Assembly (NCBI RefSeq): GCF_025356155.1
Contig: NZ_JANXUQ010000273.1
Span: forward strand, 1-64,000
Direction of reading: 5' to 3'
Source: Rhodoferax sp.
GTDB lineage: Bacteria > Pseudomonadota > Gammaproteobacteria > Burkholderiales > Burkholderiaceae_C
DNA: 64,000 bases
This document shows positions 1-9,174 of the stretch, in pieces. Numbering within the stretch: position 1 is the stretch's first letter; every line of letters begins with the position of its first letter. The notes under the pieces were generated by a model. The model made no database searches. It saw nothing but the letters and a program-made list of their open reading frames with translations, and was not told where the DNA came from. The translations under genes were made by a program, and so were the position numbers.

Positions 1-34
1 ATCTGTGTAGTACGCTATCACAGTCATAGCAGGA

Positions 35-54
35 AGACACCCAAAACGGGTGCC
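35..54 (-). terminator. Possible weak stem-loop downstream of the nitronate monooxygenase gene
   Basis: The arms CACCC and GGGTG flank a five-base loop just past the stop of the first minus-strand gene. No U-run follows, so intrinsic termination is only possible, not shown. Confidence 0.25.
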
Positions 55-67
55 GTCTGCCACCCCA

Positions 68-1024
68 CTACAACGCCAGACGCGCCCGCGCTTGTACGTA
101 TTCGCGCTTAAGTTGCGCCACAAATTCCGCCGCGCTCTGCACCTTGTTAATGACGCCAATGCCCTGGCCGCAGCCCCAAATTTCCTTCCAGGCCTTGGCC
201 GCGCCAGCGCCGCCAAAGTTCATCTTGCTGGGGTCACTGACCGGCAGGTTTTCGGGGTCCAGCCCGGCGGCGCGGATGCTCGGCGCCAGGTAGTTGCCGT
301 GCACACCGGTGAACAGGTTGCTGTAGACGATGTCGTCGGAGCCACCCTCCACAATGGCCTGTTTGTAGGCATCCGTGGCGCGCGCTTCTTCGGTGGCAAT
401 GAAGGCGGAGCCGATGTACGCGAAGTCAGCCCCCATGGCCTGCGCGGCGAGCACGGCGTCGCCGGTGGAGATGGAACCCGACAAGGCCACAGGGCCGTCA
501 AACCACTGGCGAATTTCCTGGATCAGCGCAAACGGGCTCTTCACACCTGCGTGGCCCCCTGCCCCTGCCGCCACAGCGATCAGGCCATCGGCACCCTTCT
601 CAATCGCCTTGCGAGCGTGTTTGTTGTTGATGACGTCGTGCAGAACCACACCACCGTAGCTGTGCGCTGCAGCATTGATGTCCTCGCGCGCGCCCAGCGA
701 CGTGATGATGATGGGCACCTTGTACTTGACGCACATCGCCATGTCGTGCTCCAACCGGTCGTTGCTCTTGTGCACGATCTGATTGATGGCAAAGGGTGCG
801 GCCGGCTTGTCCGGGTTGGCCTTGTTGTGGGCGGCCAGTGCCTCGGTGATTTCAATCAGCCACTCTTCCAGCTGTTCAGCCGGGCGCGCATTGAGCGCGG
901 GCATGGAGCCCACGACGCCGGCGATGCACTGGGCAATTACCAGCTTGGGGTTGCTGATGATGAACAGGGGCGAGCCGATGACGGGGAACGGCAGGCGGTC
1001 TAGCGGCGCAGGGAGTTTGGACAT
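68..1024 (-). CDS. Nitronate monooxygenase family flavoprotein (2-nitropropane dioxygenase type)
   Basis: This 318-residue protein is predicted to be a cytoplasmic FMN enzyme that oxidises alkyl nitronates such as propionate 3-nitronate, or to be a related enoyl-reductase-like flavoprotein. It is a single TIM barrel with the family opening LPFPVIGSPLFIISNP, the glycine-rich phosphate-binding stretch GAGGHAG near residue 155, and a second phosphate-binding region with GADFAYIGSAFIATEE near residue 205. Length is normal for the family. The ATG at 1024 is preceded by AGGAA at good spacing. It lies downstream of an acyl-CoA dehydrogenase and etf genes on the same strand, with a dispersed repeat between. 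In Burkholderiales this family often sits among fatty-acid oxidation genes, so the true substrate may be an acyl compound. Confidence 0.85.
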   Translation of the reverse strand: MSKLPAPLDRLPFPVIGSPLFIISNPKLVIAQCIAGVVGSMPALNARPAEQLEEWLIEITEALAAHNKANPDKPAAPFAINQIVHKSNDRLEHDMAMCVKYKVPIIITSLGAREDINAAAHSYGGVVLHDVINNKHARKAIEKGADGLIAVAAGAGGHAGVKSPFALIQEIRQWFDGPVALSGSISTGDAVLAAQAMGADFAYIGSAFIATEEARATDAYKQAIVEGGSDDIVYSNLFTGVHGNYLAPSIRAAGLDPENLPVSDPSKMNFGGAGAAKAWKEIWGCGQGIGVINKVQSAAEFVAQLKREYVQARARLAL

Positions 1025-1064
1025 GGATATTCCTGTTCTGGAGCAAGTGACGTAACGAAAATAT

Positions 1065-1115
1065 GCCTCTAGCCCTCGTCTTTATTGGACAAGAAGCTAT
1101 TGATTTAGTAGCAAT
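1065..1115 (-). repeat. Dispersed ~50-bp repeat family A, copy 1
   Basis: Read on the minus strand this is ATTGCTACTAAATCAATAGC, a spacer, then ACGAGGGCTAGAGGC. It lies between the acyl-CoA dehydrogenase stop and the nitronate monooxygenase start. The left half is an AT-rich imperfect palindrome and the right half carries the conserved GAGGGCTAG. It is one of about eleven copies in the window. Confidence 0.85.
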
Positions 1116-1133
1116 TAGGGTGAGCGACAACGC

Positions 1134-2924
1134 TCAAAACGCATCCAGTGCCAACGCAGTGACGCAGTCCGCGCCTTCGACAATGCTGTCGCGCAGGCCA
1201 CCGGCCTTCACTAGCAGGTGGTCGGCATAGAAGCGAGCGGTCGTGATCTTGGCCTGCATGAAGGCCACATCGTTGCCAGCAGCGATCTGCTCCTGCGCCA
1301 CCAGCAGCGAACGCGCCAACTGCCAGCCAGCCATCACATTGCCGGCAAGCATCAGGTATGGCACGCTGCCCGCAAACACGGCATTAGGGTTCGCCTTTGT
1401 ATTGCTAGCGACAAAGTTCACGACGTCGATGAATGCCTCGCGCGCGGCCTTCAGGCGCTTGGCAACCGCGACGGCATCCGCAGTACCGCTCTTCAGCAAC
1501 TCAGCTTCCGTGGTTTCAATCTGCGCCGCCAGTGCCTTCCCCGTCTGGCCGCCATCACGCGATGTCTTGCGGCCCACCAAGTCATTGGCCTGGATAGCGG
1601 TAGTGCCTTCGTAGATGGTCAGAATCTTGGCGTCGCGGTAGAACTGCGCCACGCCGGTTTCTTCGATGAAACCCATGCCGCCATGCACCTGCACGGCCAG
1701 CGAAGTGACTTCCAAACTCATCTCGGTGCTATAGCCCTTGACCAAGGGCACCATGAATTCGTAGAAGGTCTGGTTGTCCTTGCGCACTGCGGCGTCTGGG
1801 TGGTGGTGGGCGGCGTCGTACGCAGATGCGGCCACGCTAGCCATGGCCCGGCAGCCTTCCACGTAGGCGCGCATCGTCATCAACATGCGGCGCACATCGG
1901 GGTGGTGGATGATGGGCGCACCGGCCTTGATGGAGCCATCGACCGGGCGGCTTTGCACGCGCTCACGCGAGAAGCGCACCGCCGTCTGGTAGGCCAGCTC
2001 GGCAATCGCGATGCCCTGCACGCCCACGCCGTAGCGCGCGGCGTTCATCATGATGAACATGTATTCCAGGCCGCGGTTTTCTTCACCGACCAGATAGCCC
2101 ACTGCGCCGCCATGGTCACCGAACTGCAGTACCGCAGTCGGACTGGCCTTGATGCCGAGCTTGTGTTCGATGCTGACGCAATGCACGTCATTGCGCGCAC
2201 CCAGTGAGCCATCTTTGTTGACCATGAACTTGGGCACGACAAACAGGCTGATGCCCTTGACGCCTTCGGGCGCGCCCTGCACGCGGGCCAGCACCAGATG
2301 GACGATGTTCTCGGCCATGTCGTGTTCGCCCCAGGTGATGAAAATCTTGGTGCCAAAAATCTTGTAACTGCCATCGGGCACTGGCTCGGCGCGCGTGCGC
2401 ACTGCTGCCAGGTCGCTACCGGCCTGGGGCTCGGTCAGGTTCATGGTGCCGGTCCATTGGCCGCTGACCAGTTTTTCCAGGTAGGTGGCTTTCAGCTCAT
2501 CCGAACCTGCGGTCAGCAGGGCTTCAATCGCGCCGTCGCTGAGCAGCGGGCACAAGGAGAAGCTCATGTTCGCCGAGTTCTGCATCTCGCCGCACATCGC
2601 GCCAATGGTTTTAGGCAGGCCCTGACCACCAAAATCAACCGGGTGCTGCAAGCCTTGCCATCCACCCTCGGCAAATTGCTTGAAAGCTTCCTTGAAGCCG
2701 GGGGTGGCGGTGACTACGCCATCTTTCCAACTCGATGGATTCTTGTCACCTTCCCAATTTAGCGGTGCCAGCACACCTTCGTTGAACTTGGCGGCCTCTT
2801 CCAGCACGGCTTGTGCAGTGTCAAGGCCTGCGTCTTCAAAGCCGGGGATTTGTGCGATCTGGTCGATCTTGGCCAAATGCTGGATGTTGAACAGCATGTC
2901 TTTGACGGGCGCGACGTAGCTCAT
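1134..2924 (-). CDS. Acyl-CoA dehydrogenase, long form with C-terminal extension
   Basis: This FAD enzyme is predicted to introduce the alpha-beta double bond into an acyl-CoA and pass electrons to ETF, whose two genes lie immediately upstream. At 596 residues it belongs to the long acyl-CoA dehydrogenase group that includes DmdC-like 3-methylmercaptopropionyl-CoA dehydrogenases, rather than to the 380-residue type. The signature LTEPQAGSDLAAVRTRAE is near residue 165, and YRDAKILTIYEGTTAIQAND near residue 430 carries the expected catalytic glutamate. An extra helical domain follows at the C-terminus. The ATG has GGAG seven bases upstream. The substrate cannot be told from sequence; a medium- or long-chain acyl-CoA is the default. 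Confidence 0.92.
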   Translation of the reverse strand: MSYVAPVKDMLFNIQHLAKIDQIAQIPGFEDAGLDTAQAVLEEAAKFNEGVLAPLNWEGDKNPSSWKDGVVTATPGFKEAFKQFAEGGWQGLQHPVDFGGQGLPKTIGAMCGEMQNSANMSFSLCPLLSDGAIEALLTAGSDELKATYLEKLVSGQWTGTMNLTEPQAGSDLAAVRTRAEPVPDGSYKIFGTKIFITWGEHDMAENIVHLVLARVQGAPEGVKGISLFVVPKFMVNKDGSLGARNDVHCVSIEHKLGIKASPTAVLQFGDHGGAVGYLVGEENRGLEYMFIMMNAARYGVGVQGIAIAELAYQTAVRFSRERVQSRPVDGSIKAGAPIIHHPDVRRMLMTMRAYVEGCRAMASVAASAYDAAHHHPDAAVRKDNQTFYEFMVPLVKGYSTEMSLEVTSLAVQVHGGMGFIEETGVAQFYRDAKILTIYEGTTAIQANDLVGRKTSRDGGQTGKALAAQIETTEAELLKSGTADAVAVAKRLKAAREAFIDVVNFVASNTKANPNAVFAGSVPYLMLAGNVMAGWQLARSLLVAQEQIAAGNDVAFMQAKITTARFYADHLLVKAGGLRDSIVEGADCVTALALDAF

Positions 2925-2986
2925 GGGGTACTCCGGGAATTACAAATGCGAAACAAAAAGGAAAAACAAAGATTCAACACAACCGC

Positions 2987-3017
2987 AAAAAAAGGGCATC
3001 ACGGTGGATGCCCTTTT
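2987..3017 (-). terminator. Intrinsic terminator after etfBA
   Basis: On the minus strand AAAAGGGCATC pairs with GATGCCCTTTT across a six-base loop and continues into a T-run. It lies directly after the etfA stop and before the acyl-CoA dehydrogenase start, so the etf operon probably ends here and the dehydrogenase has its own promoter or depends on readthrough. Confidence 0.85.
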
Positions 3018-3031
3018 CAGCAGATCGGCGC

Positions 3032-3964
3032 TTACAGCGCTGCGGTCAACTCCGGCACCGCAACAAAGAGGTCAGCTTCCAACCCATAGTCAGCCACGCT
3101 GAAGATTGGCGCCTCGGGGTCCTTGTTGATGGCAACGATGACCTTGCTGTCCTTCATACCGGCCAAGTGCTGAATAGCGCCGCTGATGCCGGCAGCGATG
3201 TACAACTGGGGCGCGACGATCTTGCCGGTCTGGCCCACTTGCCAGTCATTGGGCGCGTAACCTGCGTCCACCGCCGCGCGGGACGCGCCCAGTGCGGCGC
3301 CCAGCTTGTCGGCCAGCGGGGTCATGACGTCCATGAACTTTTCGCTAGAGCCCAGAGCCCGGCCACCGGAGACGATGATCTTGGCCGCAGTCAATTCAGG
3401 GCGGTCGTTCTTGGCAATTTCGGAGCCGATGAAAGTGGCCTGGGCACTGGCGCCGACGGCCGTCAACACTTCTACCGCGGCGCTACCACCGGTGGCTGCA
3501 GCGGGGTCGAAACCGGTGGTGCGCACGGTCAGGACCTTGGTGGCGTCCTGGCTTTGCACGGTGGCGATGGCGTTGCCAGCGTAGATGGGGCGCTCAAAGG
3601 TGTCAGGGCTGTCGACCTTGGTGATGTCGGAGATTTGACCGACGTCCAGCTTGGCGGCTACGCGGGGAGCAACGTTCTTGCCCGACGCCGTAGCGGGGAA
3701 CAGGATGTGGCTGTAGTTGCCGGCAACGGCCAGCACTTGGGCTGCCACGTTTTCGGCCAGGCCGTGGGCAAAGCCTTCACCTTCGGCGTGCAGCACCTTG
3801 GCCACACCGGCGATTTGCGCAGCAGCCGCAGCGGCGGCAGCGGCATTGTTGCCCGCTACCAGCACGTGCACGTCGCCGCCGCACTTCAGGGCGGCGGTAA
3901 CGGTGTTCAGGGTTGCACCCTTGATGGATGCGTTGTCGTGTTCAGCAATGACGAGTGCGGTCAT
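3032..3964 (-). CDS. etfA: Electron transfer flavoprotein alpha subunit
   Basis: EtfA binds FAD and, with EtfB, carries electrons from acyl-CoA dehydrogenases to ETF-ubiquinone oxidoreductase at the membrane. The 310-residue length is typical. The C-terminal FAD domain shows the family signature [15 protein letters not shown] and the motif [18 protein letters not shown] near residue 275. The N-terminal domain carries an alanine-rich stretch ([12 protein letters not shown]) that matches the usual variable surface. The start codon overlaps the etfB stop by four bases (ATGA), which fits translational coupling and equal subunit production. Confidence 0.97.
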   Translation of the reverse strand: MTALVIAEHDNASIKGATLNTVTAALKCGGDVHVLVAGNNAAAAAAAAAQIAGVAKVLHAEGEGFAHGLAENVAAQVLAVAGNYSHILFPATASGKNVAPRVAAKLDVGQISDITKVDSPDTFERPIYAGNAIATVQSQDATKVLTVRTTGFDPAAATGGSAAVEVLTAVGASAQATFIGSEIAKNDRPELTAAKIIVSGGRALGSSEKFMDVMTPLADKLGAALGASRAAVDAGYAPNDWQVGQTGKIVAPQLYIAAGISGAIQHLAGMKDSKVIVAINKDPEAPIFSVADYGLEADLFVAVPELTAAL

Positions 3965-4716
3965 GATCTGATTACCTTCGCTTCAGTTTTCAATTTAGCA
4001 ACCAGAGTGGCCACATCCGGCACCTTGATACCGGCACTGCGCTTGGGTGGCTCGACCACTTTCAGGGTCTTGATGCGGGGGGTGACGTCAACACCCAGGG
4101 CTTCTGGCGTGAAGATGTCCAACTGCTTTTTCTTGGCCTTCATGATGTTGGGCAAGGTCACATAACGGGGCTCATTCAGGCGCAGGTCGGTGGTCACAAC
4201 GGCGGGCATGGTCAGCGACACGGTCTCAGAGCCGCCATCGACTTCGCGGGTCACGTTGACCTTGCCGTCCACTACTTCGACCTTGCTGGCGAAGGTGCCC
4301 TGGGGCAGATCGGCCAAGGCTGCCAGCATCTGGCCGGTCTGGTTGCAGTCATCATCGATGGCTTGTTTGCCGAGGATGATCAGACCGGGTTGTTCTTTTT
4401 CGACCAGAGCCTTGAGCAGCTTGGCTACGGCCAGGGGTTGCAACTCAACCGCAGTTTCCACCAAGATGGCGCGGTCGGCGCCGATGGCCATGGCGGTGCG
4501 CAGGGTTTCCTGGCATTGGGTCACACCGCAGGACACGGCGATGACTTCGGTCACGATGCCCTTTTCCTTCAGGCGGACGGCCTCTTCGATGGCGATTTCG
4601 TCAAAGGGGTTCATGCTCATTTTGACGTTGGCAATATCTACGCCCGTGCCATCGGACTTGACCCGCACCTTGACGTTGTAATCGACCACGCGTTTAACGC
4701 TTACCAGGACTTTCAT
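3961..4716 (-). CDS. etfB: Electron transfer flavoprotein beta subunit
   Basis: EtfB is the AMP-binding partner of EtfA in the soluble ETF heterodimer. The 251-residue protein begins [19 protein letters not shown], contains [19 protein letters not shown], and holds the nucleotide-binding region [20 protein letters not shown] near residue 118. It is first in the operon, and a GGAG precedes the ATG. An inverted repeat about 40-55 bases upstream of the start looks like an operator, so the operon is probably regulated rather than constitutive. Confidence 0.97.
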   Translation of the reverse strand: MKVLVSVKRVVDYNVKVRVKSDGTGVDIANVKMSMNPFDEIAIEEAVRLKEKGIVTEVIAVSCGVTQCQETLRTAMAIGADRAILVETAVELQPLAVAKLLKALVEKEQPGLIILGKQAIDDDCNQTGQMLAALADLPQGTFASKVEVVDGKVNVTREVDGGSETVSLTMPAVVTTDLRLNEPRYVTLPNIMKAKKKQLDIFTPEALGVDVTPRIKTLKVVEPPKRSAGIKVPDVATLVAKLKTEAKVIRS

Positions 4717-4753
4717 GCTGCCGCTCCAGAGGGTTACAAATTGGTTTGCTTAC

Positions 4754-4769
4754 TTGACGTACACGTCAA
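4754..4769. promoter_or_regulatory. Inverted-repeat operator candidate upstream of etfB
   Basis: TTGACGT and ACGTCAA form a perfect 7+7 inverted repeat with two central bases, 38 to 53 bases before the etfB start. Its form resembles operators of MerR- or TetR-type regulators of acyl-CoA degradation (such as LiuR or FadR-like proteins) in Proteobacteria; which regulator binds is inference. TTGACG on the minus strand could also serve as a -35 element. Confidence 0.55.
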
Positions 4770-4910
4770 CTGCTCGATTCTATGCCGCTACGCTATTCCG
4801 GGCGTCGCCCAGATGACGATCGGAGCATAACGCATAGAATAGAACGATCGTGCTTTTTTAGAATTATAACTCTACAAAAGCGCACACCGGCTCCGGCTGT
4901 CGCGCACGGT

Positions 4911-6191
4911 TTAACGCTGGTGGACCACCCGCTGCGGGTAAGGGATTTCGATGCCGTTCGCCCGCAGCGCGGCGAGGATGGCGCGGTTGATGTCGGAGCG
5001 CAGGTTCATCTGGCCGTTTTGCGGGTCGCGGACCCAGTAGCCCACGGTCAATTCCAGACCGTCCGCACCGAACGCCGACAGGAAGACGGAAGGCTCAGGA
5101 TCACGCAGCACCCGTTCTTGCGCCATGGCGGCCTCCAGTAGCAGGGCCGTCACCTGGTTCACGTCACTCTCATAGGCTACGGATACCACAGTGGTCTGGT
5201 AGAGATGGGCGTCAGCCAGCGACAGGTTTTCTACCCGGCTGGTGATCAGTAACTCGTTCGGCACGATGGATTCGCGCCCGGACGACGACCGCACCACGGT
5301 GTAACGCGCGTTGATCTGGGTGATGATGCCTTCGAAGCCATCGACCCGCACGCTGTCGCCAATGCGCATGCTGCGCTCGGCCAAAATCACAAAGCCGCTG
5401 ATGTAGTTAGCCGCCAGCTTTTGCAGGCCAAAGCCGATGCCCACACCCACCGCACCGCCCAGTACCGACAGCGCTGTCAGGTCAATGCCCACGGAAGAAA
5501 GTGCCACCATCAACCCGACAAACATCAGCAATGCGCGCGTGGCATTGCTAACCGCCTTGCGCAAAGACAACTCGCCGCCCGTGGCGGAGCGCAGCAAGCG
5601 CGTCTCCAAGGCCGACGAAATCCACAGCGTGAGAATCAGCACGGCGCCCGCCGTCAACAAACCTTCGATCATGCTGCGCACGGACATCGTGGCACCGCCC
5701 ACCTTCCACTTGATCTGATCCAACTCGTTCAGCACCACGGGCAGCAAGCCACTGACCCACAGCACCATGGCCAACCAAGCGATCCAGGATATGGTGTGCT
5801 CCAGCGACCGAGCCCAGCGCGCCTCTTCAAACGCAACCCGCAAAACCTTGACCCCTATGCGGATGACCACCAGGGCCACCAGCACGGGTATGGCCACCTT
5901 GAACACGGCTACCCTCACAAACTGGCCCACAAGGGCCAGAGCGATCCCACTCAGACACAGCAGCAACAGCGGAAACAGCACGCCATCCACGCCCCGTTGG
6001 CCGAACAAAATAGACTTACCGTCATACGCGCTCAATCCACGGCGCAACAGTACCACCAGCCCCCAGGATAAGGCGACACACAGGGCCAGTGCACCAAGCT
6101 CAACCAGCACCGTGGTCTGCGTGAATGCGGCCAACCAGCCGTCCAGGTCGTCAATGGGTTGGGGCGCGGAAATCTTGGGAATGCTTGCCAT
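4911..6191 (-). CDS. MscS-family mechanosensitive channel
   Basis: This 426-residue inner-membrane protein is predicted to open under membrane tension and relieve hypo-osmotic stress. Several hydrophobic helices fill residues 30-240. The pore-lining helix and start of the MscS core are clear at GVGIGFGLQKLAANYISG near residue 250, followed by the beta domain containing GFEGIITQINARYTVV and SSGRESIVPNELLIT. It is longer than E. coli MscS (286 residues) because of extra N-terminal helices, as in MscM/YbdG-like members. The ATG shares one base with the stop of the upstream deacetylase gene (TAATG), so the two are probably co-translated. Confidence 0.92.
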   Translation of the reverse strand: MASIPKISAPQPIDDLDGWLAAFTQTTVLVELGALALCVALSWGLVVLLRRGLSAYDGKSILFGQRGVDGVLFPLLLLCLSGIALALVGQFVRVAVFKVAIPVLVALVVIRIGVKVLRVAFEEARWARSLEHTISWIAWLAMVLWVSGLLPVVLNELDQIKWKVGGATMSVRSMIEGLLTAGAVLILTLWISSALETRLLRSATGGELSLRKAVSNATRALLMFVGLMVALSSVGIDLTALSVLGGAVGVGIGFGLQKLAANYISGFVILAERSMRIGDSVRVDGFEGIITQINARYTVVRSSSGRESIVPNELLITSRVENLSLADAHLYQTTVVSVAYESDVNQVTALLLEAAMAQERVLRDPEPSVFLSAFGADGLELTVGYWVRDPQNGQMNLRSDINRAILAALRANGIEIPYPQRVVHQR

Positions 6192-7147
6192 TACAAATCT
6201 GCCAGTACACGGATGTGGGCTTCTACGCTCAGCGCCAATGCGTCCAGGTTATAGCCACCTTCCAGACACGACACGATCCGGCCTTGGCTATGGCGCTGCG
6301 CCACGGCTTTGATGCGCTCGGTGATCCAGGCATAGTCCGCCTCGACCAGGCCCATTTGACCCATGTCGTCCAGTCGGTGGGCGTCAAAACCGGCGCTGAT
6401 AAAAATCATCTCGGGTTTGTAGGCCTCCAGGCGTGGCAGCCAGTAGGTCTCGATCAACTCGCGCACCTGCGGCCCTTTGGTATAGGCGGGCACCGGCAGG
6501 TTGACCAGGTTGCTGGCATGTGAACGGGAGCCGCCTTCGGGGTAAAAAGGGTGCTGAAAAAAACTCACCATCAAAACGCGCTGGTCGCCGGCGACAATAT
6601 CCTCGGTTCCGTTGCCATGGTGCACATCGAAGTCCACAATCGCCACGCGCTTGAGGCCATGGCGCTCCAGCGCGTAGCGCGCCGCGATGGCCACATTGTT
6701 CAAAAAGCAAAAGCCCATGGCTTGGTCGCGGCAGGCGTGGTGGCCCGGTGGGCGTATGGCGCAAAACGCGTTTTCCAGTTCACCAGCCAGGACGGCATCG
6801 GTCGCAGCGAGGGCAGCACCGGCGGCACGCAGGGCGGCGTCCCAAGTGTGGACATTCAATGCAGTGTCCGGGTCGATCTGGGCATACTGTGGGCCGCCAG
6901 CAGCGATCTCTTCCCGCAGGCTATCGGTCAGGCCCCGCAAGGCGGCCACATGCATGCGGCCATGGGCCAACTCGAGATCGGCAATGGCCGCAGCAGGTGC
7001 CTCGCGCCGGTCCAGCGCATCACCCACGCCGCTGATCAGTAAACGGTCCTCGATGGCGGACAGGCGATCAGGGCCTTCGGGGTGCCCCGCGCCCATTTCG
7101 TGTTTCCAGCAATCGGGGTGGAAAAAGTAACCGGTCTTGTTCACCAA
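6191..7147 (-). CDS. Histone deacetylase family protein (class II-like amidohydrolase)
   Basis: Predicted zinc-dependent deacetylase acting on acetyl-lysine, acetylpolyamine or a related acetamide. The 318-residue protein has the tandem-histidine motif RPPGHHACRDQAMGFCFLNN near residue 130, the zinc ligands in VDFDVHHGNGTED near residue 170, and the late active-site region FISAGFDAHRLDD followed by CLEGGYNLDAL. All expected catalytic residues seem present. The ORF opens with TTG then GTG; GTG at 7144 is an equally good start. It is transcribed away from the moxR gene, with 38 bases between them. The natural substrate is not evident. Confidence 0.9.
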   Translation of the reverse strand: MVNKTGYFFHPDCWKHEMGAGHPEGPDRLSAIEDRLLISGVGDALDRREAPAAAIADLELAHGRMHVAALRGLTDSLREEIAAGGPQYAQIDPDTALNVHTWDAALRAAGAALAATDAVLAGELENAFCAIRPPGHHACRDQAMGFCFLNNVAIAARYALERHGLKRVAIVDFDVHHGNGTEDIVAGDQRVLMVSFFQHPFYPEGGSRSHASNLVNLPVPAYTKGPQVRELIETYWLPRLEAYKPEMIFISAGFDAHRLDDMGQMGLVEADYAWITERIKAVAQRHSQGRIVSCLEGGYNLDALALSVEAHIRVLADL

Positions 7148-7185
7148 AGCACTCGCATCTCAAAATTTTCGGGTAAGGTCCCAGC

Positions 7186-8106
7186 ATGGACGCACAACAC
7201 AAACTCAAATCCTTGCTTAACCAGCTTAACACGGTGATTGTGGGCAAACCGACGCAGATCCAGGATTGCGTGGCCTGCCTGCTGGCCGGCGGCCACCTGC
7301 TGATAGACGATGTACCCGGAGTGGGTAAGACCACGCTGGCCCACGCGCTGGCCCGCACCTTCGGCCTGCAGTTCTCGCGCGTGCAATTCACGTCGGACCT
7401 GATGCCCGGCGACCTGTCCGGAGTCTCCATCTATGAGCGCGGCAAAGAGGCCTTTGTGTTCCACCCCGGGCCGATTTTTGCCCAGGTGCTGCTGGCCGAT
7501 GAAATCAACCGCGCCAGCCCCAAAACGCAAAGTGCGCTGCTGGAGGCCATGGAAGAGAAACAGGTGACGATTGAAGGCGAAACCCGGCCATTGCCCCAAC
7601 CCTTCTTTGTCATTGCCACACAAAACCCGCTGGACCAGTTGGGAACCTACGCCCTACCCGAATCGCAGATGGACCGCTTCCTGATGCGCATATCCCTGGG
7701 CTACCCGGACCGCCTGGCCGAGCGCGAGCTGTTGGCCGGCCATGACCGGCGCGAGATTGTGGACGGCCTGCCCGCCCTGCTGACGCAAACCGAACTCCAG
7801 CAACTGCAGCAACAGGTTTTGGCCGTTCATGCCGCTGACCCCTTGCTGGACTATGTGCAAGATTTAATCGCCGCCACCCGATCGGGAAAATGGTTTCTGC
7901 AGGGCCTGAGCCCACGCGCAGGCATTGCCGTGGTGCGCGCCGCCAAGGCGCAAGCGCTGCTCAGCGGACGCGACTACGTGGCGCCCGACGATGTGCAGGC
8001 CATGTTGCCGCAGACGATTGCGCACCGGTTGATACCGGTGGGTGACTCAGGACGCGGCGCGGTGGAACAGGTGCGTGCCATGTTGGCCGCAGTCCCTCTG
8101 CCTTGA
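7186..8106 (+). CDS. MoxR-family AAA+ ATPase
   Basis: MoxR ATPases act as chaperone-like factors that mature or insert metal into partner proteins, commonly von Willebrand A or DUF58 proteins encoded next door. The 306-residue protein has Walker A GVPGVGKTTLAHALA near residue 45, Walker B LLADEINRASPKTQSALLEA near residue 103, sensor region FVIATQNPLDQLGTYALPES, and the C-terminal lid domain. It is the first gene of a MoxR-DUF58-TgpA cluster, a widely conserved arrangement. The gene stop overlaps a possible TTG start of the next gene. Confidence 0.95.
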   Translation: MDAQHKLKSLLNQLNTVIVGKPTQIQDCVACLLAGGHLLIDDVPGVGKTTLAHALARTFGLQFSRVQFTSDLMPGDLSGVSIYERGKEAFVFHPGPIFAQVLLADEINRASPKTQSALLEAMEEKQVTIEGETRPLPQPFFVIATQNPLDQLGTYALPESQMDRFLMRISLGYPDRLAERELLAGHDRREIVDGLPALLTQTELQQLQQQVLAVHAADPLLDYVQDLIAATRSGKWFLQGLSPRAGIAVVRAAKAQALLSGRDYVAPDDVQAMLPQTIAHRLIPVGDSGRGAVEQVRAMLAAVPLP

Positions 8107-9137
8107 TACTGACCATGGAAGCAAGTTTGCCGAACCCGATGTGGCACCCGCTGGCGTATGTGCGTGGGCGCTTCCAGATGTGGTGGCAAGCGCGTCTGCC
8201 GCTGCGCGACAGCACGACGCTGACCCAGCGCAATGTCTACATACTGCCCACCGGGCCGGGTTTCATGCTGGGCGCCACATTGCTGGTGCTACTGGTGGCC
8301 TCCATCAACTACCAGTTGAACCTGGGTTATGTGCTGACCTTTCTGCTGACCGGCAGCGCCGTGGTTGGCATGCATGTGTGCCACAGCACGCTGCGTGGAA
8401 TTACTATGAATTTGCTAGCACCAGAAGACCATTTCGCGGGGGCTAGCGTCGCAATTAATGTAAACCTCTTGAGCGACAAGCGCTCCGTGCGGTATGGCAT
8501 CGGCCTGGCCGTGCTGGGCACTCAGCATTGGAGCTGGACCGACGTGCCTGCACAGGGGCGCGCAAAGGTGCAGGTTGCCTTCCAGGCCCCACGCCGCGGC
8601 CGGCACCAGGTGCCTGCGCTGACGGCTGAAACCCGCTTTCCGCTGGGCACCTTTCGCGTCTGGACCGTGTGGCGCCCAGCCGCCCAGGTGCTGGTCTACC
8701 CTGCGCCCGAGCTGCATCCGCCACCACTGCCCCCAGGTGAAGCACGCGCTGGCGGTCAGGCCACCGTGCAGCGCCAAAACACCGGCGAATTTGACGGTGT
8801 GCGCGCCTACCGCCGCGGCGACCCGCTCAAACTGGTGGTGTGGAAGAAAGCCGCCAAAACCGACGAGCTGGTCAGCCGCGACGCACAACAGGTGCAGCGC
8901 TTTGAGTTGTGGCTGGATCTGGCCCACACGGGCATTGTTGGCGCCATGGCCGGTGGCGCACCGTTGGAACAAGCGTTATCGCGTCTTTGTGCCTGGGTAT
9001 TGTTGGCCGACAAACAGGGGCTGCACTACGGACTGCGCCTGGGTGGAGAAGAGATCGCGCTTGGCAGTGGCGAGGCCCACCGGCGCAATTGCCTGCAAGC
9101 CCTGGCGCTGACACACACCAGCGCAGCAAACACCTGA
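8103..9137 (+). CDS. DUF58 domain protein, partner of MoxR
   Basis: This membrane protein has two hydrophobic helices (about residues 50-90) followed by a cytoplasmic region that ends in the DUF58 signature FDGVRAYRRGDPLKLVVWKK near residue 240. DUF58 proteins have a vWA-like fold and work with MoxR ATPases; the cellular role is unknown. The track start is TTG at 8103, overlapping the moxR stop (TTGA); ATG at 8115 is the better-looking codon and gives 340 residues. A copy of dispersed repeat A lies in frame within the coding region at 8399-8452 and encodes the loop after the second helix. Confidence 0.85.
   Translation: MILTMEASLPNPMWHPLAYVRGRFQMWWQARLPLRDSTTLTQRNVYILPTGPGFMLGATLLVLLVASINYQLNLGYVLTFLLTGSAVVGMHVCHSTLRGITMNLLAPEDHFAGASVAINVNLLSDKRSVRYGIGLAVLGTQHWSWTDVPAQGRAKVQVAFQAPRRGRHQVPALTAETRFPLGTFRVWTVWRPAAQVLVYPAPELHPPPLPPGEARAGGQATVQRQNTGEFDGVRAYRRGDPLKLVVWKKAAKTDELVSRDAQQVQRFELWLDLAHTGIVGAMAGGAPLEQALSRLCAWVLLADKQGLHYGLRLGGEEIALGSGEAHRRNCLQALALTHTSAANT
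8399..8452 (+). repeat. Dispersed repeat family A, copy 2, inside the DUF58 gene
   Basis: AATTACTATGAATTTGCTAG begins this copy and CGCGGGGGCTAGCGTCGC ends it. It is AT-rich against a GC-rich gene and stays in frame. Similarity to the consensus is moderate, so this copy is less sure than the intergenic ones. Confidence 0.6.
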
Positions 9138-9174
9138 CGCAGCCTGAACCCCAAGACTGCCCCAAGACTGCTCC

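Noticed and set aside
50-1003. Long plus-strand ORF opposite the nitronate monooxygenase gene
   Set aside because: A shadow frame of a GC-rich gene; no motifs, and the minus-strand frame is a clear enzyme.
3008-4165. 385-codon plus-strand ORF opposite etfA/etfB
   Set aside because: A shadow frame across two well-defined genes.
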